This document shows positions 34,638-44,725 of a stretch of DNA of 64,000 nucleotides, one piece after another. The notes under the pieces were generated by a model that saw only the letters and a list, made by a program, of their open reading frames with translations, was not told the origin of the DNA and searched no databases. The translations under genes were made by a program, and so were the position numbers. Positions within the stretch are counted from its first letter, which is position 1; the number at the start of each line of letters is the position of its first letter. The DNA is from Cupriavidus necator A5-1 (GTDB taxonomy: Bacteria > Pseudomonadota > Gammaproteobacteria > Burkholderiales > Burkholderiaceae), in NCBI RefSeq assembly GCF_000744095.1, contig NZ_JQLI01000008.1, positions 2,294,001 through 2,358,000 on the forward strand, given 5' to 3'.

Positions 34638-34670
34638 GGGTGTAGGCGCCACAGGGATGCGCCTACACCC
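34638..34670. repeat. GGGTGTAGGC hairpin, left copy
   Basis: GGGTGTAGGCGC and GCGCCTACACCC form a 12-bp stem around a 9-base loop containing CAGGGA. It matches the hairpin at 36295-36322, and the two copies bracket the MFS gene. On the - strand it follows the MFS stop. Confidence 0.7.
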
Positions 34671-34889
34671 TTAAGTTGGCAACGGGGTCGCCGCTTGGCA
34701 TTGTGCTGCATCGCAGCATTATCGGTACCCCTCAAGCGATGGGAAACACGAGGGCAGGGTAAAGACGAACTCGGCCGGGGTGACGCCTGGGGGAATTCTG
34801 GCTGGATATGCTGAGGAAGGGCCAGAGGCGTTAACGCGGAGCCGTACTGCCCGGCGCAGGCGATTGCTTCCCCGACTGGGAGGGCCGAT

Positions 34890-36164
34890 TCAGACTTCCG
34901 AGCGCTTCTCCTTGATCAGAACGACCGCACCGAAACTCAGCAGGCATGTCGCTGCCATATACCAGGCCGCCGACATGGGATTGCCGGTCAACTTGATCAT
35001 TCCTGTCACGATGAACTGCGCGGTGCCGCCAAACAGCGCAACGTTCAGCGCATGCGAAATCGCGGCGCCGCTGGCGCGCACCCGTGCAGGAAATGCTTCG
35101 AGCACAAGAAGGGTGCCAACGGCGGCGCCAAGTGCCACCATTGTGCTGATGAGCCCGACGCCAACCAGGACTTGCAGCGTGCCGTCTGCACGCACAATCA
35201 TCAGGAACACCGGAAAGACCAGGAGCACTGTGCATCCCGCAGTGAAGAGGGCCAGCGGCTTGCGGCGGGCCAGTCGGTCGATGAGAAGGCCGGACAGCGG
35301 CGGGATGACAGTCAGCAGCAGCGCGGACACCGTCGATGACAGGAATCCGGTGATGGCAGAAACGTGCATCACGCGATGCAGATAACTTGGCATGTAGTAG
35401 ACGATGACGTAGACCGGGATCGTTGGCCCCATCCTGATCAGGATCGCCAGGAGCATTGTCCTGCGATGCTCGCGCCACAGCTCGGCGAGCGGCGTGGCCG
35501 CATCTCTGCCCTTTGTGTCGACGAGCGGCGCCTCGCGAAGCTGACGGCGAACGTAGATGCCAACTGGCGCGATCAGGAGTCCGATCAGGAACGGAACACG
35601 CCAGCCCCAGGAAGCCAGATCCTCCGGCGACATCATCTTCGTGAGAAGCGCGCCCAGGGATGCTCCCAGCAACGCAGCCGCGCCCTGGCTCACGAACTGC
35701 CAGCTGACCACGCGGCCACGACTCGACACCGGTCCGGTTTCCATCACGTATGTCGCGGCAACGCCGATTTCGCCGCCGACGGCAAAACCTTGCAGCGCCC
35801 GGCCGATGATGACGATGAGCGGCGCAGCCTCACCGATCATTGCAAACGGCGGGCAGAGGGCGATGGCCGCCGTCCCGATGGTCATCAGGACGATGGTTCT
35901 CGTCATTGCCGCGCGGCGTCCGACACGGTCGGCATAGGCACCGATCATCATCGCGCCAAGCGGCCGGATGAGAAAGCCAACGCCAAACGTGCCCACTGCC
36001 AACAGCAACGAAGTCAGAGGGTCTTCCGCCGGGAAGAACTGGTCTCCGATCATCGCCGCGAAGAATCCGAATACGGTGAAGTCAAACGTTTCCAGTCCAC
36101 TGACGAGAGACGTTGCGACGACAGTCTTTCGGAGTTCGCTTTTCTGAGTGTCTCCTTCCCCCAT
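34890..36164 (-). CDS. MFS metabolite:proton symporter
   Basis: 424 residues with 12 predicted helices, of the MHS/proline-citrate-shikimate symporter group. FGFFAAMIGDQFFP, AVGTFGVGFLIRPLGAMMIG and YADRVGRRAAM (loop 2-3 motif) and RALQGFAVGGEIG with YVMET are diagnostic. The ATG at 36164 is preferred; 41 codons upstream lack family resemblance. Probably imports a carboxylate or amino acid with H+. It stands alone between two matching hairpins. Confidence 0.92.
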   Translation of the reverse strand: MGEGDTQKSELRKTVVATSLVSGLETFDFTVFGFFAAMIGDQFFPAEDPLTSLLLAVGTFGVGFLIRPLGAMMIGAYADRVGRRAAMTRTIVLMTIGTAAIALCPPFAMIGEAAPLIVIIGRALQGFAVGGEIGVAATYVMETGPVSSRGRVVSWQFVSQGAAALLGASLGALLTKMMSPEDLASWGWRVPFLIGLLIAPVGIYVRRQLREAPLVDTKGRDAATPLAELWREHRRTMLLAILIRMGPTIPVYVIVYYMPSYLHRVMHVSAITGFLSSTVSALLLTVIPPLSGLLIDRLARRKPLALFTAGCTVLLVFPVFLMIVRADGTLQVLVGVGLISTMVALGAAVGTLLVLEAFPARVRASGAAISHALNVALFGGTAQFIVTGMIKLTGNPMSAAWYMAATCLLSFGAVVLIKEKRSEV

Positions 36165-36294
36165 CTCAACGCTCAATGCTCCTATTCGTATCTTTCCCCA
36201 CCTAAGCGTGGGGCCCACCAAAGCAGGGTAAGACCCGATCCCACCCCCATCAATAATCAACCCCGGCAAGCATGACCCCTTGCCCATCCCGTTA

Positions 36295-36331
36295 GGGTGT
36301 AGGCCTCCCTGTGCCTACACCCTTCTTTTTT
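36295..36331 (+). repeat. GGGTGTAGGC hairpin, right copy, terminator-like
   Basis: GGGTGTAGGC and GCCTACACCC pair over 10 bp around CTCCCTGT, followed by a long T-rich run (CTTCTTTTTT). It would end + strand transcription before the polysaccharide locus. Its loop is the complement of the left copy's loop, so the two are inverted variants of one element. Confidence 0.7.
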
Positions 36332-36859
36332 GTGCTTTGGCAAATTGCGGGAAGAAGGGCGTGAGTACAGAGGCGTCCGGAAATCCGGTGGGCAAGATGC
36401 GCCGGCTCAGACAATCCTGCAGGCCAAGAACACGGCAGAAAGAAAAGCAGCATGCTGCCTGGCCCGGGATGAAATGCGCAGCCGCATGACGGAATCTCCC
36501 ACGCTCGACGAGGCACGCATTCTCGCTCAATACCGCTTCGCGCACATCCCTCCTTTTTGCGGGTCCACTCTTATGGGGGGATAGAAAAATCGCTAAAAAC
36601 GCCATTTGTGCCTTGAAGATGTAGCCGATGGAGCCATACACTTCGCCCGTCATTCGCGTAATGACGCAGTGCAAAAAGAGCGCGCCACCGCGCCGAGCAA
36701 CACGAAGCCAACACCGCCAGGTTCAAATCCGCAGGCAGCGCAAACAAGCGGAAAGGCACCAGCATGTGCCATGTCGGACAAGCGGAATCCCCGCAACACA
36801 GCCCGCTCAGGAGACGGCGGACAATGCGGGCCTTCTTGTAACAAGGGAATAATCGAGAC
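36332..36859. other. Upstream region of the polysaccharide locus
   Basis: 528 bp with no gene of its own. Short frames on both strands lack binding sites. Presumably holds the promoter and control sites for the export/kinase genes; no operator was recognised. Confidence 0.45.
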
Positions 36860-37999
36860 GTGCTAAAGCTTTCAAGCAGGCTGACGTTTGGCAGGGCGGT
36901 AATGTGCCTGGGGATCGTTCCGTTGCTGGCTTCCTGTGCACTCGCACCAGGGATGCGCTTCGACCCGCAGCGTCCGCTCGATCCGGAGGACCCGGAATCG
37001 GTGCCCAAAATCACCCAGATCACGCCGGCGCTGGTGCGCACGCTGAAGGCCTCCACACAGCCAGCGAACGCTGGGGTGGAGGAACTGTTCGCAGAGCCGA
37101 GGCCCTATACCGTAGGCGTGGGTGACATTCTCTCGATCGTTGTGTGGGATCACCCGGAACTGGTGTTTCCCACGCAAACGTACTCGATTGGCACCGCTTA
37201 CGAGATCCCGAACTACAGCGGCGCGGCCAACGTGCCGGGCTACGTCGTGAGTCCAGCGGGCACCATCCAGTTTCCTTATGCTGGTGTGGTCAAGGTTCTT
37301 GGCCGCACGCCGGACGAAATCCGCGGACAGCTGAGCACCCAGCTCAAGCCTGTCGTCAACATGCCACAGGTCACCGTACGCGTGCTCGCCTTCCGCAGCA
37401 AGCGCGTCTACCTGGATGGCGAAGTCAAGACGCCCGGCCCCCAGAACATCGACGACGTACCCATGACCCTGGTCGAAGCGCTCAACCGCGCAGGGGGTAT
37501 CAACGTCCTGACGGGCGACAACAGCCGCGTCCGCGTTTCCCGCGAGGGCAAGACCTACGTCGTCAACCTGCCTGCGCTTCTGCAGCAAGGCATCGACCCC
37601 GCCCACATTCTGCTGCGCAACGGCGACATCGTGCGCGTGGAACAACGCGAGGACAGCAAGGTATTCGTGACCGGCGAAGTCGTGCGTCCTGTCGCCGTTC
37701 TGCCGCGCAACGGCCGCCTGACGCTCAGCGAGGCCATTGGTGAAGCCGGCGGCGTCAACCCCCTCTCGGCCAACGCCAAGGAACTCTACGTTATCCGCAA
37801 GAGCAATGACGGCGAAGCCGAGGTGTTCCACCTCGACGGCAAGTCCCCTGTCTCCTTTGCCCTGGCCGAGTCGTTCGAGCTGAAGCCGAGGGACGTCGTC
37901 TACGTTGATGCCGCTGGCGTGGTCCGCTGGAGCCGCGTGATCAACCAACTGCTGCCGAGCGGCAACTTCTTCACGTCCACTGCAAACGCGGTCAAATGA
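36860..37999 (+). CDS. wza: Polysaccharide export outer-membrane lipoprotein
   Basis: 379 residues from a GTG start; AGGGA lies upstream. Lipobox LLASC gives Cys26. YTVGVGDILSIVVWDHPELV is the Poly_export domain, followed by SLBB domains (VYLDGEVKTPGPQNI; VFVTGEVVRPVAVLPRNG) and a C-terminal amphipathic segment, the Wza order. It forms the octameric channel for export across the outer membrane. It overlaps the phosphatase gene by 4 bases and opens the wza-wzb-wzc set. Confidence 0.95.
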   Translation: MLKLSSRLTFGRAVMCLGIVPLLASCALAPGMRFDPQRPLDPEDPESVPKITQITPALVRTLKASTQPANAGVEELFAEPRPYTVGVGDILSIVVWDHPELVFPTQTYSIGTAYEIPNYSGAANVPGYVVSPAGTIQFPYAGVVKVLGRTPDEIRGQLSTQLKPVVNMPQVTVRVLAFRSKRVYLDGEVKTPGPQNIDDVPMTLVEALNRAGGINVLTGDNSRVRVSREGKTYVVNLPALLQQGIDPAHILLRNGDIVRVEQREDSKVFVTGEVVRPVAVLPRNGRLTLSEAIGEAGGVNPLSANAKELYVIRKSNDGEAEVFHLDGKSPVSFALAESFELKPRDVVYVDAAGVVRWSRVINQLLPSGNFFTSTANAVK

Positions 38000-38454
38000 T
38001 CAAGACTGTACTCGTGGTCTGCATCGGCAATATCTGCAGGAGCCCAATGGCGGAGGGGCTGCTGCGGCAGGCATTGCCAAGCGTAACTGTTTCGTCTGCC
38101 GGCCTCGCCGCACTCATTGGCAAGCCAGCTGACAGCAATGCGGCCGAACTCCTTGCCAAAGCCGGACTCGACATCTCATCGCACGTTGCCCAGCCACTCA
38201 CCGGCATGCTGGTTGGCCAGGCCGACCTGATTCTGGTGATGGACAAGGAGCAAAAACACGAAATTCAGAGAAGGTACCTGGCGGCATCGGGCAAAGTCTT
38301 CCGCTTGGGCGAACTCGGAAAATTCGACATCCCCGATCCATACCACCAGCCGCGTGCTGCCTTTGAAGATGCGCTTCAGCTTATCCAGCGGGGCGTGGAT
38401 GCATGGGTGCCCCGTATTCGAGCGCTGAAACCGAATTCGCAGTCCTATATATGA
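37996..38454 (+). CDS. wzb: Low-molecular-weight tyrosine phosphatase
   Basis: 152 residues. The P-loop VCIGNICRSPMAEG with the nucleophilic Cys and Arg is at residues 8-21, and the general-acid DPYHQP is near residue 115. It dephosphorylates the Wzc-type kinase encoded next, allowing cycling that controls polymer length. Overlaps of 4 bases (ATGA) on both sides show translational coupling with wza and wzc. All catalytic residues are present. Confidence 0.95.
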   Translation: MIKTVLVVCIGNICRSPMAEGLLRQALPSVTVSSAGLAALIGKPADSNAAELLAKAGLDISSHVAQPLTGMLVGQADLILVMDKEQKHEIQRRYLAASGKVFRLGELGKFDIPDPYHQPRAAFEDALQLIQRGVDAWVPRIRALKPNSQSYI

Positions 38455-40685
38455 ACCAAAACCCTCCCTACGTGCCCCTTTCCGCACCTGCCGATGGCGA
38501 GATCGACTTTGTTCGATATCTGGATGTTCTGCTGGCGAGTCGGTGGTTGATTGCTGGGATCGCCGCTTTGGTGGTGTTGCTAGGAGTGGCGTACGCCTTT
38601 ATTGCACGCCCCATCTACGAAGCTGACATCCTCGTGCAGGTGGAAGACAATCCTAACAGCGCGAATAGTCTGCTGGGCGATGTATCTTCGCTATTTGATG
38701 TGAAAACTCAAGCCACGGCTGAAATCGAGCTTCTGCGTTCGCGAATGGTGGTGGGCAAAGCCGTCGATGACCTGCGGCTATACATCGATGCCAAGCCTCG
38801 GTATTTCCCTGTGATCGGTGAGTGGCTCGCAAGCCGTTCAAAGCGTTTGTCCGAGCCAGGACTATTTGGGATTGGCGGATTTGTGTGGGGTACAGAAGCC
38901 ATCAAAGTTGCTACCTTTGATGTGCCAGCCAATCTGGAAGGCGAGAAGTTCCGGCTCACGGTACTTGGTGGCGGCCGCTTCCTGCTAGAACAGAGTGACC
39001 TAGATAATCCACTTGAGGGCAAGGTCGGTGAGCCTCTCCTCGTAAATCACCAGGTAGGAGAAATCAAGCTGCTGGTCACGGAACTCAAGGGAAAGACTGG
39101 CGCGGCGTTTTCGCTAGTCCGGAACTCCGAACTGAAGACGTTGGAGAATCTCCAAGATGATTTGAAGATTGAGGAGAAGGGGAAGCAAAGTGGCATCATC
39201 GGCGCCGCTCTTCAAGGAAAGAATCCTGCATTGACCTCCGCGATTCTGAATAAAATCGGCGCCGAGTATGTTGATCAGAACATTAGGCGCAAGGCGGCTG
39301 AGGCAGAAAAGTCACTGATATTTCTCGGTGACCTGCTGCCTCAACTAAAAAGCGAACTTGAGCGAGCTGAAGTCAAGTTCAACGCTATGCGCAATAAGCG
39401 CGGCACATTTAATCTGAGTGAGGAAGGTAAGGCGTATCTTCAGGAAGCAGTCACATCAGAAACTAGCCTTCTTGAACTTAAGCAGAAGCGAACCGAATTG
39501 CTGACGCGATTCAGGCCAAATCACCCATCTTTGTTAGCAATCGATCAGCAAATTGCCGCACTGAGCGCAAAGGTCGGGAGCGTGGCCAAACAAATGAAGT
39601 CGCTGCCTGACCTCGAGCAGGACACGCTGCGTTTGATGCGTGACGTTCAGGTGAACAATGATCTCTACGTTGGGTTGCTCAACAACATGCAGCAACTCAA
39701 GTTGGTGAAAGCAGGAAAAGTGGGAAATGTTCGACTAGTAGATAACGCGCGTATCCCGGAGGAAGCCGTAAAGCCAAAAAAGCCATTGGTTGTCGCGCTC
39801 GCCGCTGTGCTTGGTGTGATGCTAGGTGTAGTGGTTGCGTTTGTGCGAAATGTGCTATACGGTGGAATCACGGATGCCCAGGATATCGAGCAGCACACTG
39901 GGTTGAATGTCTACGCAACGGTGCCCCTTTCCCAAGCGCAAGTTGATCTAACAGAAAGGCTTCGTTCACGCAAGCCAGGTCAACACGTTCTTGCTCAGCA
40001 TTTCCCGAATGAGCCCTCTATTGAGAGCCTGCGCAGCCTGCGCACGGCGTTACAGTTCGCAATGCTGGATGCCGGCAACAATCGCGTGCTCCTTACCGGG
40101 CCTACCCCGGGTGTTGGTAAGTCATTCATATCCGCAAATCTGGCCGTCATCATGGCTTCAGGTGGGAAACGTGTGCTGGTGATCGATGCCGATATGCGTA
40201 AAGGCTATCTGAACCAGTACTTCGGTAAGGATCGGAATCCTGGCCTGTCGGACGTACTGGTTGGCAAGACAGCCATCGAGCAAGTAATCCATCACAATGT
40301 GATTGAAAACCTCGACTTCATCGGGACTGGGACTATCCCTCCCAATCCAGCCGAACTGATGATGAATGAGCGCATGGTGAGCTTGTTGGAGAAATTCAGT
40401 GAGAAATACGACCTCGTTCTCATCGATACGCCTCCTGTGCTAGCGGTTTCAGACTCCGCTATTTTGGCAGCGCGCTGCGGGACAGTCCTTCTAGTTACTC
40501 GCTTTGAGAAGACTACAATTGGCGAGATAACGGAGAGTACAAAGCAATTAGGTCACGCGAATGTCGACGTTAAGGGAGTGATCTTTAATGGGCTGGATCC
40601 GGAAGCATTCCGCTATGGCTATGGTTCAAAATACGGCCGATATCGCTATGCCTACTATGGTTATGCAACCGATAAGGAGCAATAA
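38451..40685 (+). CDS. wzc: Wzc-type co-polymerase and tyrosine autokinase
   Basis: 744 residues from ATG 38451 (ATGA overlap with wzb). Wzz-type chain-length domain with two membrane helices (about 40-60 and 445-465) and coiled coil between. BY-kinase domain from about residue 530: Walker A GPTPGVGKSF, Walker A' VLVIDADMRKGYL and Walker B LVLIDTPPVL. The C-terminus is a Tyr cluster (YGYGSKYGRYRYAYYGY), the autophosphorylation tail. It links polymerisation to export through Wza. Confidence 0.96.
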   Translation: MNQNPPYVPLSAPADGEIDFVRYLDVLLASRWLIAGIAALVVLLGVAYAFIARPIYEADILVQVEDNPNSANSLLGDVSSLFDVKTQATAEIELLRSRMVVGKAVDDLRLYIDAKPRYFPVIGEWLASRSKRLSEPGLFGIGGFVWGTEAIKVATFDVPANLEGEKFRLTVLGGGRFLLEQSDLDNPLEGKVGEPLLVNHQVGEIKLLVTELKGKTGAAFSLVRNSELKTLENLQDDLKIEEKGKQSGIIGAALQGKNPALTSAILNKIGAEYVDQNIRRKAAEAEKSLIFLGDLLPQLKSELERAEVKFNAMRNKRGTFNLSEEGKAYLQEAVTSETSLLELKQKRTELLTRFRPNHPSLLAIDQQIAALSAKVGSVAKQMKSLPDLEQDTLRLMRDVQVNNDLYVGLLNNMQQLKLVKAGKVGNVRLVDNARIPEEAVKPKKPLVVALAAVLGVMLGVVVAFVRNVLYGGITDAQDIEQHTGLNVYATVPLSQAQVDLTERLRSRKPGQHVLAQHFPNEPSIESLRSLRTALQFAMLDAGNNRVLLTGPTPGVGKSFISANLAVIMASGGKRVLVIDADMRKGYLNQYFGKDRNPGLSDVLVGKTAIEQVIHHNVIENLDFIGTGTIPPNPAELMMNERMVSLLEKFSEKYDLVLIDTPPVLAVSDSAILAARCGTVLLVTRFEKTTIGEITESTKQLGHANVDVKGVIFNGLDPEAFRYGYGSKYGRYRYAYYGYATDKEQ

Positions 40686-40985
40686 GAAGCTTTGTAGCGC
40701 TTCAGATCGGTTGGATGGCTTGAATCGGCGGCGGTCCTAAAATCGAGAGATCGCACAGACCGCCAATTAGCGTTTCGCCTGCCGAGAAGACCGCGGAGCA
40801 ACGGTGGTGTAGTTTTTTTCGACTTAGTAGGTTGCGCCATTGTTCCGCCCTGCACGAAAAGCAATTCTCCTCCCGTCTGGTGGGAGGTGGCGCGTGAATC
40901 TGCAAAGATCGCGCGGTTCTTCAAGCGCCTGTGTCCTCGTGGTACAGGCAGCCCGATGTAGACATGAGAGAGTAGGAGCACAGGG

Positions 40986-42410
40986 ATGGAGTCGTCGCCC
41001 GTAATTATTCCTGTTGTCCTTTGCGGTGGATCTGGCACGCGTCTCTGGCCGTTATCACGCGAAGGTTATCCCAAACAGTTTCTTCGCCTCTTGGGCAATC
41101 GATCGCTTTTACAAGACACGCTTCTGCGCTCAAGTGAGGTGCCAGGCGTCGGCTCTCCCATTTTGATGGCGGGTCATGGGCATCGCTTCATGGTTGCCGA
41201 ACAGGCGCGAGAAGCTGGATTTGAGAATGCCAGCCTGATTCTGGAGCCGCACGCGCGAAATACTGCGCCGGCAGCTGCCGTGGCAGCGTTGTGGGCTATG
41301 GCTGATGGAAAGGATCCTCTCCTTCTCCTTCTGCCGTCGGATCATTTGATTCGAAATATCCCCGCATTCGTCCATGCAGTAATGGCCGGCGTGCCCTCTG
41401 CTCAGAAGGGCGCGATAGTGACTTTCGGTATCGTGCCAACGGAGCCTGCCCCGGGATATGGCTATATGAAGACGGGGCCGTGTGACGACGATGCAGCATT
41501 TGAGGTTGATAGGTTTGTCGAGAAACCATCCGTGGCAACGGCCAAGGGCTATTTGTCCCAAGGCGGCTATTTCTGGAACAGCGGCATGTTTCTGTTCAGA
41601 GCGTCCACGTATCTTGGAGAACTGGCGAAGTTTCAGCCAGAAATGCTTCGCTCAGTGCAAGACGCTGTGGCCGGAGGGCGCAAGGATCTCGACTTCTTTC
41701 GCCTTGAAGAGGAGGCATTCAAGCAGTGTGGTAGTGACTCGATCGACTATGCGGTAATGGAGCACACGGATAGAGCTCGCATGGTACCCATGTCCGCGGA
41801 GTGGAGCGACGTGGGCTCCTGGGATGCGCTTTGGCAAGCAGGGGAGAAAGGGGAAGATGGCAACCTTGCAACTGGCGATGTGCTTATCCACGACACAAAG
41901 AATTGTCTAGTTCACTCTTCACACCGCCTGGTAGCCGTCGCTGGACTTGATAACTTAATGGTCGTCGAGACACCGGACGCCGTGCTTGTAGTGCACAGAG
42001 ATAAATCGCAGGACGTAAAGGCGCTGGTCGAAAAGATACGGCATAGAGGCCGACGTGAAATAAAAGAACACCGGAAGGTCTACCGTCCCTGGGGCGCATA
42101 CGACTCCGTCGATAACGGAGAGCGTTATCAAGTAAAGCGTATTACTGTGAAGCCGGGAGGAAAGCTTTCCCTTCAAATGCATCATCATCGCGCCGAGCAC
42201 TGGATCGTAGTGTCTGGAACTGCCCGTATTCGCAACGGAGAGCGGGATTACTTGCTAACGGAAAATCAATCCACCTACATTCCTGTTGGTGCGCCTCACT
42301 GCCTAGAGAATCCTGGAAAGATTCCATTGGAACTGATTGAGGTGCAGTCGGGTGCATATTTGGGCGAGGACGATATAGTCCGTTTCGAAGATATTTATGG
42401 GCGTGCATAA
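40986..42410 (+). CDS. manC: Mannose-1-P guanylyltransferase / Man-6-P isomerase
   Basis: 474 residues, the bifunctional type II length. The nucleotidyltransferase domain has GGSGTRLWPLSREGYPKQFL and FVEKPSVATAKGYL; the C-terminal cupin isomerase domain has GGKLSLQMHHHRAEHWIVVS and YIPVGAPHCLENPG. It makes GDP-mannose, so the polymer should contain mannose or a GDP-mannose-derived sugar such as fucose. Separated from wzc by 300 bp, so it may have its own promoter. No GDP-mannose dehydratase or dehydrogenase lies in the window. Confidence 0.95.
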   Translation: MESSPVIIPVVLCGGSGTRLWPLSREGYPKQFLRLLGNRSLLQDTLLRSSEVPGVGSPILMAGHGHRFMVAEQAREAGFENASLILEPHARNTAPAAAVAALWAMADGKDPLLLLLPSDHLIRNIPAFVHAVMAGVPSAQKGAIVTFGIVPTEPAPGYGYMKTGPCDDDAAFEVDRFVEKPSVATAKGYLSQGGYFWNSGMFLFRASTYLGELAKFQPEMLRSVQDAVAGGRKDLDFFRLEEEAFKQCGSDSIDYAVMEHTDRARMVPMSAEWSDVGSWDALWQAGEKGEDGNLATGDVLIHDTKNCLVHSSHRLVAVAGLDNLMVVETPDAVLVVHRDKSQDVKALVEKIRHRGRREIKEHRKVYRPWGAYDSVDNGERYQVKRITVKPGGKLSLQMHHHRAEHWIVVSGTARIRNGERDYLLTENQSTYIPVGAPHCLENPGKIPLELIEVQSGAYLGEDDIVRFEDIYGRA

Positions 42411-42482
42411 TTTTTGTGCAGAGTTTCATTGAATATTTTTTTGCGAAGACTAGGTTAGACCTAAGAAGATTGAGATGACTTG

Positions 42483-43790
42483 ATGATCGCGAGAGCCTGG
42501 TTTAAATCGATTTGTTCCGTTGCTGCCGTGGTCGTCATTGGGTTTGCATCGAACTTGCTGACGGCCAGAGCCCTCGGTCCAGAGGGGCGCGGATCATACT
42601 CTGCGGTGATATTGCTTACGACACTGGTTTCCGGACTGGCTCAATTTGGCTTTGGTCAAGCATTTGTTTTTGCTAGTAGAGCCGATAAAAATCTAGACCA
42701 GCGAGGCTTGTTTTGGAAATGTAGTGCCACTGTGCTGTTGAGTGCGGTTGTAATTGGTCAGCTATTTCTTATGCTTGCACCGAGATTGAGTGGCGGGCAT
42801 GCGATACTCGCGATCATTTTTTGCACTTCATTTTCCCTGTACACCCTATATGTTAGCGCGGCCCAGCTTCAATCCGACCTAAATGTCTACAATATTGGAA
42901 AGCTGTTATTTCCGTCTCTAAGCTTAATTGTTTTCATCTTTGGATTTCTGGGTCAGTGGCTGACGCTTGAGTACGCATTGACTGCGCAGACTTTCCTTTC
43001 GATCGTTTGCTCTGTAGTTTTAGTGGTGATTATCTTGAAAAAAATCATCCGAAAAACTGGAGAGGTGAGCAAAACGGCAGTGTCGAAGAATGCCGCAGTG
43101 AGTTTTGTTCCCTTAGCATTAAGGTATCATTTAGTGGTGGTTTTGGGTTTGGTCACCACCAATCTAGATAAGGTCTATTTGCTATTGCGGGGCGGATTGG
43201 GCGACTTTGGGTTGTATAGCGTGGCGGTCTCTACATCCAGATTGATCGGCGCTATCCAAGAAACGGCGTCCACGGCGCTCTTCTCGCATTTTGCTGGCCG
43301 GGAGACTGGCGATCCCAAGGACACCATTCTCATGGTGTTTCGAATGACCTTGCTCCCACTACTGGCAGTTGCGGCGATTATATCGCTTGCTAGCACCCAT
43401 TTAATAGTCTTTGTTTTTGGTCGGAATTTTGGAGCTGCTGCTCTGCCGTTCAATATATTGCTGTTTGAAAGCGTTATCGGCGGCGCCTCGTGGATTCTCG
43501 CGCAGCAATTCAATGCTACGGGTCGCCCAGGCGTCGTGCTGACGCGACAGTTAGCCGCGGTATTGCCCGTGTTGTTCCTGATCCCTTTTCTCTCGCAGGA
43601 AAACCTCACGGTGACATTGGCTCTCCTTCTATTGTTAGGGTCGTGTATACGATTAGTTGTCACCCTTTTGATGTACAGGATCATCCTGGCTCAGCCGATT
43701 CCGTCAATTGCGCCATCTAAGGCCGATCTAAAATTGGCATCAAAGATAATTGGCGAGAGATTGTCCGCAAAACACAGAAGGTATGAGTAA
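42483..43790 (+). CDS. wzx: Wzx-type polysaccharide flippase
   Basis: 435 residues with about 12-14 hydrophobic segments of the MOP superfamily (ARALGPEGRGSYSAVILLTT near the N-terminus is typical; DKVYLLLRGGLGDFGLYSVA mid-protein). It would move lipid-linked repeat units across the inner membrane. ATG 42483 is chosen; TTG at 42480 is an alternative. The gene is clearly AT-richer than wza-wzc. Its stop overlaps the pyruvyltransferase start by one base. Confidence 0.88.
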   Translation: MIARAWFKSICSVAAVVVIGFASNLLTARALGPEGRGSYSAVILLTTLVSGLAQFGFGQAFVFASRADKNLDQRGLFWKCSATVLLSAVVIGQLFLMLAPRLSGGHAILAIIFCTSFSLYTLYVSAAQLQSDLNVYNIGKLLFPSLSLIVFIFGFLGQWLTLEYALTAQTFLSIVCSVVLVVIILKKIIRKTGEVSKTAVSKNAAVSFVPLALRYHLVVVLGLVTTNLDKVYLLLRGGLGDFGLYSVAVSTSRLIGAIQETASTALFSHFAGRETGDPKDTILMVFRMTLLPLLAVAAIISLASTHLIVFVFGRNFGAAALPFNILLFESVIGGASWILAQQFNATGRPGVVLTRQLAAVLPVLFLIPFLSQENLTVTLALLLLLGSCIRLVVTLLMYRIILAQPIPSIAPSKADLKLASKIIGERLSAKHRRYE

Positions 43791-44725
43791 TGAAGAAAGA
43801 ACACCGAGAAGTGATGCTGCATCTTCAGGGCTTGCATCGTGTGATCTCTGACCTTGTTGACGGACGACCGGTTAACTATATCGATGTGCCGGTTCACGGA
43901 AATATTGGTGATCTATTGATCATGAAGGGAACGATGAAGTTCTTCTCGAGGAACAAAATCAGACTCTCACTGATGGCCGGTTACTACAACTATCGACCGA
44001 ATTGGACTAGGCCGGGGGATGTGGTCGTGTTCCAAGGCGGCGGGAACTTTGGCGATTTATATTCTGGGCCCCAGCAAATCAGAGAAAAAGCGATTTATCG
44101 CCTAAAGAATAATAGAATAATAATACTTCCTCAGTCGATTCACTTCGAATCCGCCAAGAATTATCAAAAATCTGTGGATCTATTGGCTAAGCACCAAGAT
44201 CTACATATATTTGTAAGGGATGCGGCTTCTTACGAACTTGCGAAGTCAATGTCGAGACACGTTTATCTCGTACCGGATATGGCTCACCAATTGTGGCCAT
44301 TAAAGCCGAACGTAGAACCGGGTAGGGGGGTATTGGGCTTTTTTAGAACCGATGACGAGATCGGAAAGCGGACCATTAGTGAATCGCGGACCCAGACTGA
44401 TTGGCCGGAGTTGGTAGGTGCTAATCGTACTCAGCGGATTCTCCTGTTCTATAGGATAACGAAAGCACTTCATTTGCTTCGGGTAGACAGGCCACTTTCT
44501 ATGAAGGCCATGATGCTGTGGATGAAATACGCAGATCGTCTCATAGCAGAGGCAATCGATCTCTTTTCTTCCCACGAGCATGTCCTCACGGATCGCTTGC
44601 ATGGGCATATCTTAGCTTGTCTTCTAGATATGCCTAATACAGTTTCCGATAATTCATATGGGAAGAACTCGGGCTACATTAATTCATGGACGAAAGAAAG
44701 TAGTATTGTCAGCTTGGTTGGGTGA
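43790..44725 (+). CDS. Polysaccharide pyruvyltransferase
   Basis: 311 residues of the WcaK/CsaB/EpsO family. NYIDVPVHGNIGDLLIMKGT at the N-terminus, VVFQGGGNFGDLYSG mid-protein and LTDRLHGHILACLLDMPNTV with YGKNSGY at the C-terminus are family hallmarks. It ketal-links pyruvate from phosphoenolpyruvate to a sugar, adding negative charge. Overlaps the wzx stop and the GT2 start, so it is translated with them. Confidence 0.93.
   Translation: MKKEHREVMLHLQGLHRVISDLVDGRPVNYIDVPVHGNIGDLLIMKGTMKFFSRNKIRLSLMAGYYNYRPNWTRPGDVVVFQGGGNFGDLYSGPQQIREKAIYRLKNNRIIILPQSIHFESAKNYQKSVDLLAKHQDLHIFVRDAASYELAKSMSRHVYLVPDMAHQLWPLKPNVEPGRGVLGFFRTDDEIGKRTISESRTQTDWPELVGANRTQRILLFYRITKALHLLRVDRPLSMKAMMLWMKYADRLIAEAIDLFSSHEHVLTDRLHGHILACLLDMPNTVSDNSYGKNSGYINSWTKESSIVSLVG

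Noticed and set aside
36872..37948. 358-codon - strand frame opposite wza
   Set aside because: Complement of a well-supported export lipoprotein gene.
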